From Chitinophagaceae bacterium (GTDB taxonomy: Bacteria > Bacteroidota > Bacteroidia > Chitinophagales > Chitinophagaceae), in contig JAICHT010000136.1 in assembly GCA_025924755.1 (NCBI GenBank), positions 1 through 9,128 on the forward strand: a DNA stretch of 9,128 bases, in the 5' to 3' direction. The notes beneath the pieces are model-generated. The model was not told where the DNA came from. It searched no databases and saw only the letters and a program-made list of their open reading frames with translations. Shown here piece after piece: positions 1 to 5,756 of this stretch; the first letter of the stretch is position 1, and each line of letters starts with the position of its first letter. A program made the position numbers and the translations under genes.

Positions 1-121
1 AGTTCATTAATGTTTCATAACAGTGGCGGTAACTTACCAGTATGATGCTAATGCCACGATCATAGTCTACCCACAGCGATCTTTTTTTACCTAATATATA
101 TTGCGAATTAAAAATGTCCAT
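1..121 (-). CDS. Acyltransferase-3 family membrane protein, 5' fragment
   Basis: Reading leftward from the ATG at 121-119 there are 40 uninterrupted codons, and the frame is still open at the window edge. The segment LWVDYDRGISIILVSYRH (residues 16-33) matches the start of the acyltransferase-3 (OatA/NodX-like) family, in which a WVDYxxGIxIxLVxYxH stretch begins the first membrane helix and carries the conserved histidine. Such proteins have about ten membrane helices and transfer acyl groups to cell-surface glycans or other acceptors; the acceptor cannot be told here. The start is the first ATG after an in-frame stop at 161-163. No Shine-Dalgarno sequence is visible, as is usual in Bacteroidota. 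A promoter-like box lies at 195-202 and a 5' hairpin at 165-194. The family call rests on about 25 residues, so it is good but not certain. Confidence 0.72.
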   Translation of the reverse strand, partial: MDIFNSQYILGKKRSLWVDYDRGISIILVSYRHCYETLMN

Positions 122-164
122 GTTTGGCGGCCTGAATTTTGAGTAATTGAATTGATTATTTTAA

Positions 165-194
165 ATTAATAACGCTGTACCGTAGCGTATTAAT
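165..194 (-). repeat. Strong imperfect hairpin at the 5' end of the acyltransferase leader
   Basis: The arms 165-176 (ATTAATAACGCT) and 184-194 (AGCGTATTAAT) pair over 11 bp with one bulged A around a 7-nt loop. No T-run follows on either strand, so it is not a standard terminator. It sits directly downstream of the promoter box at 195-202, so most of it would form the very 5' end of the transcript. Such structures can stabilise mRNA. It could instead be an operator. Confidence 0.6.
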
Positions 195-219
195 CAAAGG
201 TAAAAAAGTGATTAACGAA
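195..219 (-). promoter_or_regulatory. Candidate Bacteroidota promoter for the acyltransferase gene
   Basis: Read on the minus strand, 202-195 is TACCTTTG, an exact match to the TAnnTTTG -7 box of Bacteroidota housekeeping promoters. A TTTC, one base from the TTTG -33 element, lies 17 bp upstream. Transcription would begin near 188-189, leaving a leader of about 68 nt before the ATG at 121. The start point is inferred. Confidence 0.5.
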
Positions 220-227
220 GAAACCGT

Positions 228-287
228 TTTCATATGCCAGATTTGAATGGTACTGAGCTTACCCGGTAGCTGCAAAAAGGTCCAGGC
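228..287 (+). pseudogene. Possible relic of a response-regulator receiver domain
   Basis: The plus-strand frame reads F-H-M-P-D-L-N-G-T-E-L-T-R, a stop at 267-269, then L-Q-K-G-P-G and a second stop at 288-290. The MPDLNGxEL core is the loop after the phospho-acceptor aspartate in receiver domains, particularly of LytTR-type regulators, where text like L-x-x-LQ-x-x-P follows. The aspartate and the sequence before it are not present in this frame (stop at 213-215). The stretch is only about 20 codons and is broken by stops, so it would be a decayed remnant. Chance resemblance remains possible. Confidence 0.35.
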
Positions 288-452
288 TGAATAAATTATA
301 GTCAATAATACAACCTATTAACTAAAAACACAATTTTATATAAAAGGGGAGGTGGTAATTCTTATAAAGAATTAGTAAGTTTAACCTATATACACCCTCT
401 TTGTGTGAATGGTGCCGGCTGCAAAAGATGCAGCTGATAAAGAAGATCAAAA
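288..452. other. Non-coding spacer with small inverted repeats
   Basis: No credible gene is seen on either strand. It contains a 12-bp AT palindrome (TTTTATATAAAA, 334-345), a perfect inverted repeat with 7-bp arms and a 3-nt loop (357-373), and a 6-bp stem with a 5-nt loop (418-434, GCTGCA/TGCAGC). The last lies 19 bp past the 3' end of the tRNA gene and could mark the end of its transcript, although no T-run follows it. Confidence 0.5.
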
Positions 453-527
453 TGGTGGCCTCGCCGCGAATCGAACGCGGACCCAGGGCTTCGGAGACCC
501 TTATACTATCCATTGTACTACGAGGCC
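453..527 (-). tRNA. tRNA-Arg (anticodon CCG)
   Basis: The minus strand folds into a full cloverleaf of 75 nt. The 7-bp acceptor stem GGCCTCG/CGAGGCC is perfect, the D-stem has 4 bp, and the anticodon stem AGGGT/GCCCT carries a 7-nt loop CTCCGAA with anticodon CCG (492-494). The T-stem CCGCG/CGCGG encloses TTCGATT, discriminator A is followed by a genome-encoded CCA. It reads the CGG arginine codon. It starts only 19 bp after the stop of the MarC-family gene on the same strand, so it is either processed from that transcript or uses a promoter inside the gene's 3' end (a weak AATATTTG box lies at 576-583). Confidence 0.97.
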
Positions 528-546
528 AAACTAATTTACCGCACCG

Positions 547-1125
547 TTATTTTATCAATTCGTGCGCATTGGTAGCAAATATTTTTACCGCAATGGCCAG
601 CAAAACTACGCCAAAAAACTTTCGCACAGCAATCAATCCTGCCGGACCTAAAATATGCTCTATAAACCGCAAACTTTTTAACACGGTAAACACTACCACC
701 AGGTTAATTAAAATGGCAAACAAAACGGTGGACTGTAAATAAATGGCTTTTAGCGATATAATAGTGGTGAGAGTGCCGGAACCGGCAATTAAAGGAAAAG
801 CTATTGGTACCACTGTAGCGGCCCGAACATCTTTTTCGCTTTTAAAAAATTCAAGCCCCAGCACCATCTCAAGCCCTAATAAAAAAATGATGATGGAGCC
901 ACCCACTGCAAAAGAACCCACATCCAGCCCCAATAAATTAAGAAACGGCTCGCCAATAAAAAGAAATAAAATCATCAATACACCGGAGATAATCGTGGCT
1001 CTGAATTCGTTGATACCACCCAGTTTTGTTTTCAAAGAAATCAATACCGGGATAGAACCCACAATATCAATAACTGCAAAAAGCGTAAACGTTACCGTAA
1101 ATAAATCTTTGATAGTCCAATGCAT
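547..1125 (-). CDS. MarC-family integral membrane protein
   Basis: This 192-residue protein is almost entirely hydrophobic, with about six membrane segments arranged as two groups of three, as expected for the MarC/UPF0056 family (usually about 190-220 residues). The family signature near the start, FTLFAVIDIVGSIPVLISL (residues 13-31), corresponds to the D-P-x-G-x-x-P stretch of MarC proteins. A second family-like stretch is PIAFPLIAGSGTLTT (residues 107-121). The proteins sit in the inner membrane and have no settled substrate. The early link of MarC to multiple antibiotic resistance was not upheld, so no resistance role is implied. The gene begins 27 bp after the PP-loop ATPase stop and ends 19 bp before tRNA-Arg. 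Co-transcription with the B12 cluster is likely from spacing, but a functional link to B12 is not shown. No Shine-Dalgarno sequence is seen. Confidence 0.9.
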   Translation of the reverse strand: MHWTIKDLFTVTFTLFAVIDIVGSIPVLISLKTKLGGINEFRATIISGVLMILFLFIGEPFLNLLGLDVGSFAVGGSIIIFLLGLEMVLGLEFFKSEKDVRAATVVPIAFPLIAGSGTLTTIISLKAIYLQSTVLFAILINLVVVFTVLKSLRFIEHILGPAGLIAVRKFFGVVLLAIAVKIFATNAHELIK

Positions 1126-1152
1126 GGGCCGCTTTTTGTAAAGTTATAGAAG

Positions 1153-1890
1153 TTACATATCCGGTTGCAGTTTGTGGCTGGCAATAAGATCGCAAAAATA
1201 AAATCCATATGCAGCATCGGTGCTGGTCAAACCATCAGCATCATTCCGCAACTTCGGCGCATCATACCGGCGGTATACTATACTCCCTTTCTCAAATGCA
1301 ATCGGCTGGCGGAAAACAGGCCCGTCATACACAAAGGAATGATACTCCCCATTCTCGCCGCATACATCTACACCGGCCGGCAAATCCTGCACAAACGATT
1401 CATCAATCAGCCTTCCGCAAAAATCTTTGTTTAAAAATTTTTCATTAATGCAAACTACTATTGCTTTAAAACCTGCCGCTAAAAATTCCTGCATCAACTG
1501 TCGGGTATCTGTTTTCCACAAAGGGAAAAGGCACTCTATATTTTGTTGGTGCAATTGCTCTTCGCGGTAGCGTTTCAAATCTTCTAAATAAATATCGCCA
1601 AACAAAGCATGTGTAAAGCCTATGTCTTTTAATTCTGCTACTTTTTGCTGCATCAGCGTTTCATATTCCTGCATGCCTGGCTGCTCGGGCAGTTCAATAG
1701 TGTGCAAGGGTAAACCAATAGATACTGCCTGCTGTTGCAACAATTCGGTACGTACTCCGTGCATGGAAATACGGTTATGTATTTTATTAACGCTGGTAAG
1801 TAAGGCTTCCGGATAAAACCCCTGGCCTTTTGCTTTGTAAAGGCATAAGCTGGAATCTTTGCCGCCGCTCCAGTTGATATAAGTTTTCAT
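1153..1890 (-). CDS. PP-loop ATPase of the Dph6 / ATP_bind_4 family
   Basis: This 245-residue cytosolic protein has the adenylating PP-loop SGGKDSS at residues 8-14, which binds ATP in the N-type ATP pyrophosphatase fold. Other family blocks are MHGVR (43-47), FGDIYLEDLKRYREEQ (97-112), LFPLWK (121-126) and CGENGEYHSFVYDGP (177-191). The family is usually annotated diphthine-ammonia ligase after the eukaryotic/archaeal Dph6, which amidates diphthine on elongation factor 2. Bacteria have no diphthamide, so that name is probably wrong for this protein. ATP-dependent amide or thio-group formation on some other carboxylate is the reasonable class of reaction. It lies 48 bp (stop to start) downstream of the B12-riboswitch-controlled receptor on the same strand, suggesting a role in handling imported corrinoids; that is inference. 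The ATG at 1890 places the PP-loop at the normal distance from the N-terminus. Length is typical for bacterial members. Confidence 0.88.
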   Translation of the reverse strand: MKTYINWSGGKDSSLCLYKAKGQGFYPEALLTSVNKIHNRISMHGVRTELLQQQAVSIGLPLHTIELPEQPGMQEYETLMQQKVAELKDIGFTHALFGDIYLEDLKRYREEQLHQQNIECLFPLWKTDTRQLMQEFLAAGFKAIVVCINEKFLNKDFCGRLIDESFVQDLPAGVDVCGENGEYHSFVYDGPVFRQPIAFEKGSIVYRRYDAPKLRNDADGLTSTDAAYGFYFCDLIASHKLQPDM

Positions 1891-1925
1891 ATAAAAAAAG
1901 AAGATAATTGCACCATATGGGGCAA
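1891..1925 (-). terminator. Hairpin plus T-rich tract between receptor and ATPase genes
   Basis: On the minus strand TTGCCCCATATGGTGCAA (1925-1908) folds into a stem of 4 + 2 bp with one mismatch and an ATAT loop. It is followed at once by TTATCTTCTTTTTTTAT, which runs up to the ATG at 1890. This resembles a weak intrinsic terminator inside the operon. It may lower expression of the ATPase and MarC genes relative to the receptor, or act as an mRNA 3' end stabiliser. The stem is short, so strong termination is not expected. Confidence 0.35.
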
Positions 1926-1936
1926 CGATTCTGCCA

Positions 1937-3895
1937 TCATAAATTTAAAGTAATACCAGCCATAAAGTTAAACCGTGCGGTAGTGTAGCCAAGTATATCA
2001 AAATAGTTTGTGCCGGTAATATTTTTCAAATCGGCAAAGGCTTTCAGGTTTTTGCCAAACTTATATTCCGTGTAGGCATCAATGGTTTGATAGGCATCCA
2101 GCAAAACAGGCGCACCCATATATACCGGCTCGTACCGCTTGCCGGCAAAATGGGCATGGGCGCTGATATACCATTTGTCAAGTGGTTGAAATCCTACAGT
2201 AATATTGGCCGTGTGTTTAGGCCTTCTGAATAAATTATTATATGCTGTATCGCCATTGGTCGTAAAGCTGTAGGTAGCCGCGTCGTATTTGTAATTAAGA
2301 GTAGTTACCTTGCCGGTTACATAGGTGTAATTAGCATCCAGCGTCAGCTTTCCTATATACCATTTTGCTTCTGCTTCCAGGCCATGATCTTTCTGATTGT
2401 TATTATTAAAATATTTATAGTTGATATAACTGTAATCAATTCCGTCTTTTATATTCCGGTTGAAGTATACCAGCCGGGCAAAAAGTTTTTTATCTTTATT
2501 ATATTCAATACCACCTTCTTCGGTAGTAGATTTTTCAGGCTTCAATAGCGGCATACCGGCCGATGCGTCAAATAACTGATACAAAGAAGGAGCTTTAAAG
2601 CCCGAGGCAATATTGGCAAAAATTTTTACTTCTTTACCTATCAGGTAAGACGGATTGATGGTGTACGTGAAATTGCTGCCGTATTTGGAATGATGGTTAT
2701 AGCGGCCACCGGCTTCAAAATGAAAGCCACCCAATTCCTTTAAAAAGAAGGATGCATAAGCGCTGTACTGGTGCATATGAGTGGAATCTTTACCCAGGTG
2801 AGTTTCATAGGGTCCGTAAGAACTAATGGAAAAAGAGTTTTGATCAGAATTTTGAAAACGGTAATCTCCTCCGGCCAATAGTTCTATATGGTTTGACAAG
2901 CTGATATTGGTATACAATTCGGTAAAATGCGAACGGCCTGTATATGAGCTTTTGGTATACCTGGCAAAGCTTCCTACAGAAGCAGAATCATCCAGGTAAT
3001 TTCTTTTACTTACGTTGATGTTGTAATTAAAATGCAGCGCACCACCGCTGTACTTATATACCAAACCAGCGCCAGCCTGGTAATTTTTAGATGTTACCGT
3101 ATAGTCTTTATCATCGGTAAAGGCCGCAGCATCCAAATCGGTTTTGTAGCCACCAACCTGCCCATTTATACTTGCTTGCAGCTTAGGGCTTAGTGCCGTA
3201 GTAAAGTTTCCGGATAAAATATTTTGGTTAAATGCATCTTTATCAAAATTGTTTGAGTGCGAAGAATCGTAGGCTGATGAAAACCCGGCCGATTGCAAAT
3301 GGCTGTACTGCAAATTATATTTGCTTTTACCTGTTGTGCCGTTTACACCCGCTACACCTTTATAGGTATTATAAGAGCCGCCGCTGCTACTGGCATATAA
3401 CGATGCTGGTTTATTGCCTCCTTTTTTAGTAATAATATTGATAACACCTGCCACCGCATCGGAACCATATAACGTAGACTGGGCGCCCTTTACAATCTCA
3501 ATACGTTCAATATTGTCTATATTAAAATGATTGAGATCAAATGCATTGGATATAATAGATGGATCGTAAGCTGGTATGCCGTCAATTAATATCAGCGTGT
3601 TGCCTAATGCAGCGCCCCGCATATACACATCCGGGTTGGTGCCCATATTATTTTGAGTGCCAATAATAGTAATGCCGGCTTGTTGATTTAAAAGTTCGGC
3701 AACCGTTTTGCCGGAACTTTTTTCTAAAATTTCTTTACCGATAATCGTAACCACTTTGCCGGTATTAGCTTGCTTTTGTGGAAATTTATTGGCAGTAACA
3801 ATTACTTCGCTTAGCGATTGGCCGGTAGTGTCTTGCTGTGCATGTAGCAGGCTGCTGTAAATAAGTGCAGCCACTACAAAAATTTTCTTTTTCAT
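1937..3895 (-). CDS. btuB: TonB-dependent outer-membrane vitamin B12 receptor (BtuB-like)
   Basis: This 652-residue outer-membrane protein has a signal peptide (residues 1-19, cleavage after LLHA). A Ton-box-like stretch SEVIVTA (29-35) contacts TonB, and a plug domain spans about 36-160. Diagnostic plug motifs are DVYMRG (89-94), LILIDGIPAYD (101-111) and IERIEIVKGAQSTLYG (129-144), followed by GVINIITKK. The rest is a beta-barrel rich in alternating aromatic strands, ending in FMAGITLNL. Length fits BtuB-type receptors (about 600-700), without the carboxypeptidase-like N-terminal extension of SusC proteins. The corrinoid substrate is assigned from the cobalamin riboswitch directly upstream, which is strong contextual evidence; the sequence alone gives only the TonB receptor class. 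TonB/ExbBD and the BtuFCD importer are not in the window. Expression should fall when B12 is abundant. The ATG at 3895 follows an A/T-rich stretch with no Shine-Dalgarno sequence. Confidence 0.92.
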   Translation of the reverse strand: MKKKIFVVAALIYSSLLHAQQDTTGQSLSEVIVTANKFPQKQANTGKVVTIIGKEILEKSSGKTVAELLNQQAGITIIGTQNNMGTNPDVYMRGAALGNTLILIDGIPAYDPSIISNAFDLNHFNIDNIERIEIVKGAQSTLYGSDAVAGVINIITKKGGNKPASLYASSSGGSYNTYKGVAGVNGTTGKSKYNLQYSHLQSAGFSSAYDSSHSNNFDKDAFNQNILSGNFTTALSPKLQASINGQVGGYKTDLDAAAFTDDKDYTVTSKNYQAGAGLVYKYSGGALHFNYNINVSKRNYLDDSASVGSFARYTKSSYTGRSHFTELYTNISLSNHIELLAGGDYRFQNSDQNSFSISSYGPYETHLGKDSTHMHQYSAYASFFLKELGGFHFEAGGRYNHHSKYGSNFTYTINPSYLIGKEVKIFANIASGFKAPSLYQLFDASAGMPLLKPEKSTTEEGGIEYNKDKKLFARLVYFNRNIKDGIDYSYINYKYFNNNNQKDHGLEAEAKWYIGKLTLDANYTYVTGKVTTLNYKYDAATYSFTTNGDTAYNNLFRRPKHTANITVGFQPLDKWYISAHAHFAGKRYEPVYMGAPVLLDAYQTIDAYTEYKFGKNLKAFADLKNITGTNYFDILGYTTARFNFMAGITLNL

Positions 3896-3970
3896 TTTAA
3901 AAATTTTTAGTGACTGCTTTCGGAAAATAAAACGGAAATATAAATGCGATAAAGCCTTTACATTCCATGC

Positions 3971-3984
3971 CTTTCACCCGAAAG
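3971..3984 (-). promoter_or_regulatory. Putative P13 hairpin of the riboswitch (kissing-loop partner)
   Basis: CTTTCGGGTGAAAG forms a 5-bp stem (or 4-bp stem with loop CGGGTG) 14 nt after the aptamer core. Its loop bases CGGG are complementary to CCCG in the L5 loop TCCCCG (4113-4108). In class-I cobalamin riboswitches, an L5-L13 kissing interaction forms in the B12-bound state and controls the expression platform. Placement and complementarity both fit; pairing itself is inferred. Confidence 0.55.
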
Positions 3985-3998
3985 CTGTTGAATGAATA

Positions 3999-4173
3999 TT
4001 AACAGGCAGGTCTTCTGGCTTACCCTCAATAACACCTTCCCATCTGCGTAATGCAAACAGTGGTTGCAGCATTGATTTTTACACCTTTCGGCGGGGGGTC
4101 ACAGCTACGGGGATAGCGCCGGAATATGCACCGGACTTCCCATTTTAATGGCGCTAACGCGCCAACCAGTTAA
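3999..4173 (-). promoter_or_regulatory. Cobalamin (B12) riboswitch aptamer
   Basis: The minus strand carries the conserved blocks of a class-I cobalamin aptamer in order: a P1 arm TTAACTGG (4173-4166); a GGCGC-GTTA-GCGCC hairpin (4163-4150); ATGGGAAGT; the P4-type stem-loop CCGGTGCATATTCCGG (4134-4119); the P5 hairpin GCTATCCCCGTAGC (4117-4104) and CTGTGAC; AACCACTG; GGGAAGGTG; and the 3' B12-box-like AAGCCAGAAGACCTGCC (4021-4005). The closing arm CCTGTTAA (4006-3999) pairs with the 5' arm at 7 of 8 positions. The aptamer binds adenosyl- or methyl-type cobalamins and normally represses the downstream gene, here the BtuB-like receptor whose ATG lies about 100 nt downstream. Exact ends are estimated. 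Confidence 0.95.
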
Positions 4174-4191
4174 GGCCACAAATGTAGGCTA

Positions 4192-4199
4192 CAAAAGCA
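4192..4199 (-). promoter_or_regulatory. Candidate -7 box for the B12-controlled transcript
   Basis: TGCTTTTG on the minus strand differs by one base from TAnnTTTG. It is placed so that transcription would start near 4185-4187, about 12 nt before the 5' arm of the riboswitch. No convincing -33 TTTG is seen at the usual distance. The call rests mainly on position. Confidence 0.35.
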
Positions 4200-4364
4200 T
4201 TCATAAAAATTTGAAAATTAAATTATCTGCTAAACCATAGTGCTGCTATAAGGCTCCTGTTGCGTCGCACACTGCATCTGCATATCGCTGCGCAGCTAAC
4301 GAACAACTGCCAGCCATCAACTATCATCTTCTATTTATCATCTGTCAACTGAGCAATCATTCAT
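4200..4364. repeat. Intergenic spacer with palindrome, degenerate 14-bp tandem repeat and likely dispersed-repeat sequence
   Basis: No gene is seen between the two divergent transcription units. The segment around 4236-4296 includes a perfect 10-bp palindrome GCTGCGCAGC (4287-4296) and is richer in G+C than its surroundings. Three degenerate 14-bp units run from 4317 to 4358: TATCATCT recurs at 4322 and 4336, and TCAACT at 4317 and 4345, exactly 28 bp apart. The composition resembles low-complexity intergenic repeats of Bacteroidota. Whether copies exist elsewhere cannot be seen here. Confidence 0.4.
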
Positions 4365-4372
4365 TACATTTC
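4365..4372 (+). promoter_or_regulatory. Weak candidate -7 box before the permease gene
   Basis: TACATTTC matches TAnnTTTG at all but the last base. Transcription would begin near 4378, giving a leader of only about 8 nt before the ATG at 4386. No TTTG -33 element is visible upstream, so support is limited. Confidence 0.25.
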
Positions 4373-4385
4373 CTATCTTCAAACC

Positions 4386-5756
4386 ATGACGGAGAAACCA
4401 AAGCTCAAACTGTTTGACTTTACCATGATCGTTATCAGTCTGGTAATTGGTATGGGTATTTTTCGTACGCCGGTAAATGTGGCTGCTGCTACGCCTACAC
4501 CATTCGTTTTTTTTGCTGCCTGGCTGGCCGGTGGTTTAATAGCCATATGCGGGGCACTTACCTATGCAGAAATCGGATCCCGAATGCCAGTAACCGGTGG
4601 CTATTATAAAATTTTCTCCTATGCCTATCATCCATCCATTGCCTTTGGGGTAAACTGTTTAATACTGGTATCCAATGCGGCCTCGCTGGCTGGCGTAGCA
4701 CTGGTGGGAGGCGAATATATTACCGGTGTTTTTGTGCCGGCTTTAAACGATCCGGCCTACTTAAATATACCGGCAAACGCAGCGCATATACAATTGGTGC
4801 AGAGCCTCATTGCGCTTGCAGCCATACTTATTTTTTATGGCGTAAACCTGCTGGGTTTAAAAATGAGTGCCCGAACGCAAAGCGTGCTGATGGTTATCAA
4901 AATCATTATGATATTGTTGTTGATCACGCCGCTTTTTTTTGCAGTTCCAACTGGTGTAGTAGTAAATCATACTGCCGCGGAAAGCCCTGCTTTTAAAGAA
5001 TATATTAAAGCGTTTGGCATTGGGTTAGTGGCTGTAAGCTTTACCTATGGCGGCTATCAGCAAACAATTAATTTCGGCGGCGAAGTCAGTAATTCAAACA
5101 AGAATATCCCAAGAGGTATCTTTTTAGGTATTACCACTATTATTGTTTTATACCTCACTATCAATTATGCGTATGTAAAAGTGATAGGTTTTGAAGCATT
5201 GAAGCATAGTAAAAATATTGCGGCCATAATGGCGTCGAAAGTTTTTGGCATCAATGCAGAAAGGGTGTTGTCTGTGTTTTTATTTTTAAGTGTGCTGGCA
5301 TATGTAAATGTGCTGCTTATGAGTAATCCAAGGGTGATGTATGCTATGAGCGAAGATGGAATATTGCCTGCCGGCTTTCAAAAGCGTAACGAAAAAACCG
5401 GTGCCCTCGTCACCTCATTAACGGTATTTGCCGCCTTATGTGCACTGATCGTTTTTTGGGCAAAAGAGTTTGATACTATCCTTAGCTTTTCTATTTTTTT
5501 AGATTGTTTTGGAATGATACTTTCAGCAGGCAGTATTTTTATTTTACGAAAAAGAACCGCCGGCCTGAAAGGTATCTATATCATGAAGTGGTATCCGCTG
5601 CAACCCCTGATTTTTATAGCCGCATATATGTTTGTGGCTATTAGCCTGTTAATTAACGAAACAAAAATATCGCTGGTAGGTATCGGTGTACTGGCAACAT
5701 TTATTGTGCTTTACTTTGTATTGCAATCGCTGCGGCGTAATAACAAATCATCATGA
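4386..5756 (+). CDS. APC-superfamily amino acid permease
   Basis: This 456-residue inner-membrane transporter has about 12 membrane helices. The unwound helix-1 substrate site GMGIFRTP is at residues 22-29. The helix-2 block GALTYAEIGSRMPVTGGYY spans 56-74, and the conserved loop FTYGGYQQTINFGGEVSN spans 219-236, followed by NIPRG. The segment NPRVMYAMSEDGILP (314-328) is characteristic of L-type/LAT-like members of the family. Transport is expected to be of a neutral or small amino acid, by proton symport or by exchange; the exact substrate cannot be read from sequence. The stop codon overlaps the next start by ATGA (5753-5756), so permease and PLP enzyme are very probably translated together, suggesting that the enzyme acts on the imported amino acid. 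The start at 4386 places helix 1 about ten residues in, normal for the family. Confidence 0.9.
   Translation: MTEKPKLKLFDFTMIVISLVIGMGIFRTPVNVAAATPTPFVFFAAWLAGGLIAICGALTYAEIGSRMPVTGGYYKIFSYAYHPSIAFGVNCLILVSNAASLAGVALVGGEYITGVFVPALNDPAYLNIPANAAHIQLVQSLIALAAILIFYGVNLLGLKMSARTQSVLMVIKIIMILLLITPLFFAVPTGVVVNHTAAESPAFKEYIKAFGIGLVAVSFTYGGYQQTINFGGEVSNSNKNIPRGIFLGITTIIVLYLTINYAYVKVIGFEALKHSKNIAAIMASKVFGINAERVLSVFLFLSVLAYVNVLLMSNPRVMYAMSEDGILPAGFQKRNEKTGALVTSLTVFAALCALIVFWAKEFDTILSFSIFLDCFGMILSAGSIFILRKRTAGLKGIYIMKWYPLQPLIFIAAYMFVAISLLINETKISLVGIGVLATFIVLYFVLQSLRRNNKSS

Noticed and set aside
322..513. Minus-strand 63-codon open frame
   Set aside because: Its start region lies within the tRNA-Arg gene and the protein has no family features; it is a chance frame.
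453..527. tRNA gene as an attachment site for an integrated element
   Set aside because: No integrase and no repeated copy of the tRNA 3' end is present in the window.
401..742. Plus-strand 113-codon open frame
   Set aside because: It crosses the tRNA gene and the antisense of the MarC-family gene; composition is not protein-like.
547..1125. Antibiotic-resistance function for the MarC-family protein
   Set aside because: The family name is historical and its role in resistance has not held up; no other resistance context is visible.
743..1141. Plus-strand 132-codon open frame
   Set aside because: It is antisense to the MarC-family gene, whose membrane-helix pattern is clear on the other strand.
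1153..1890. Diphthamide synthesis as the function of the PP-loop ATPase
   Set aside because: Diphthamide occurs only on archaeal and eukaryotic elongation factor 2; only the fold and the ATP-binding chemistry transfer.
4317..4358. CRISPR-like array
   Set aside because: The units are only 14 bp, directly adjacent and degenerate, with no spacers and no cas genes.
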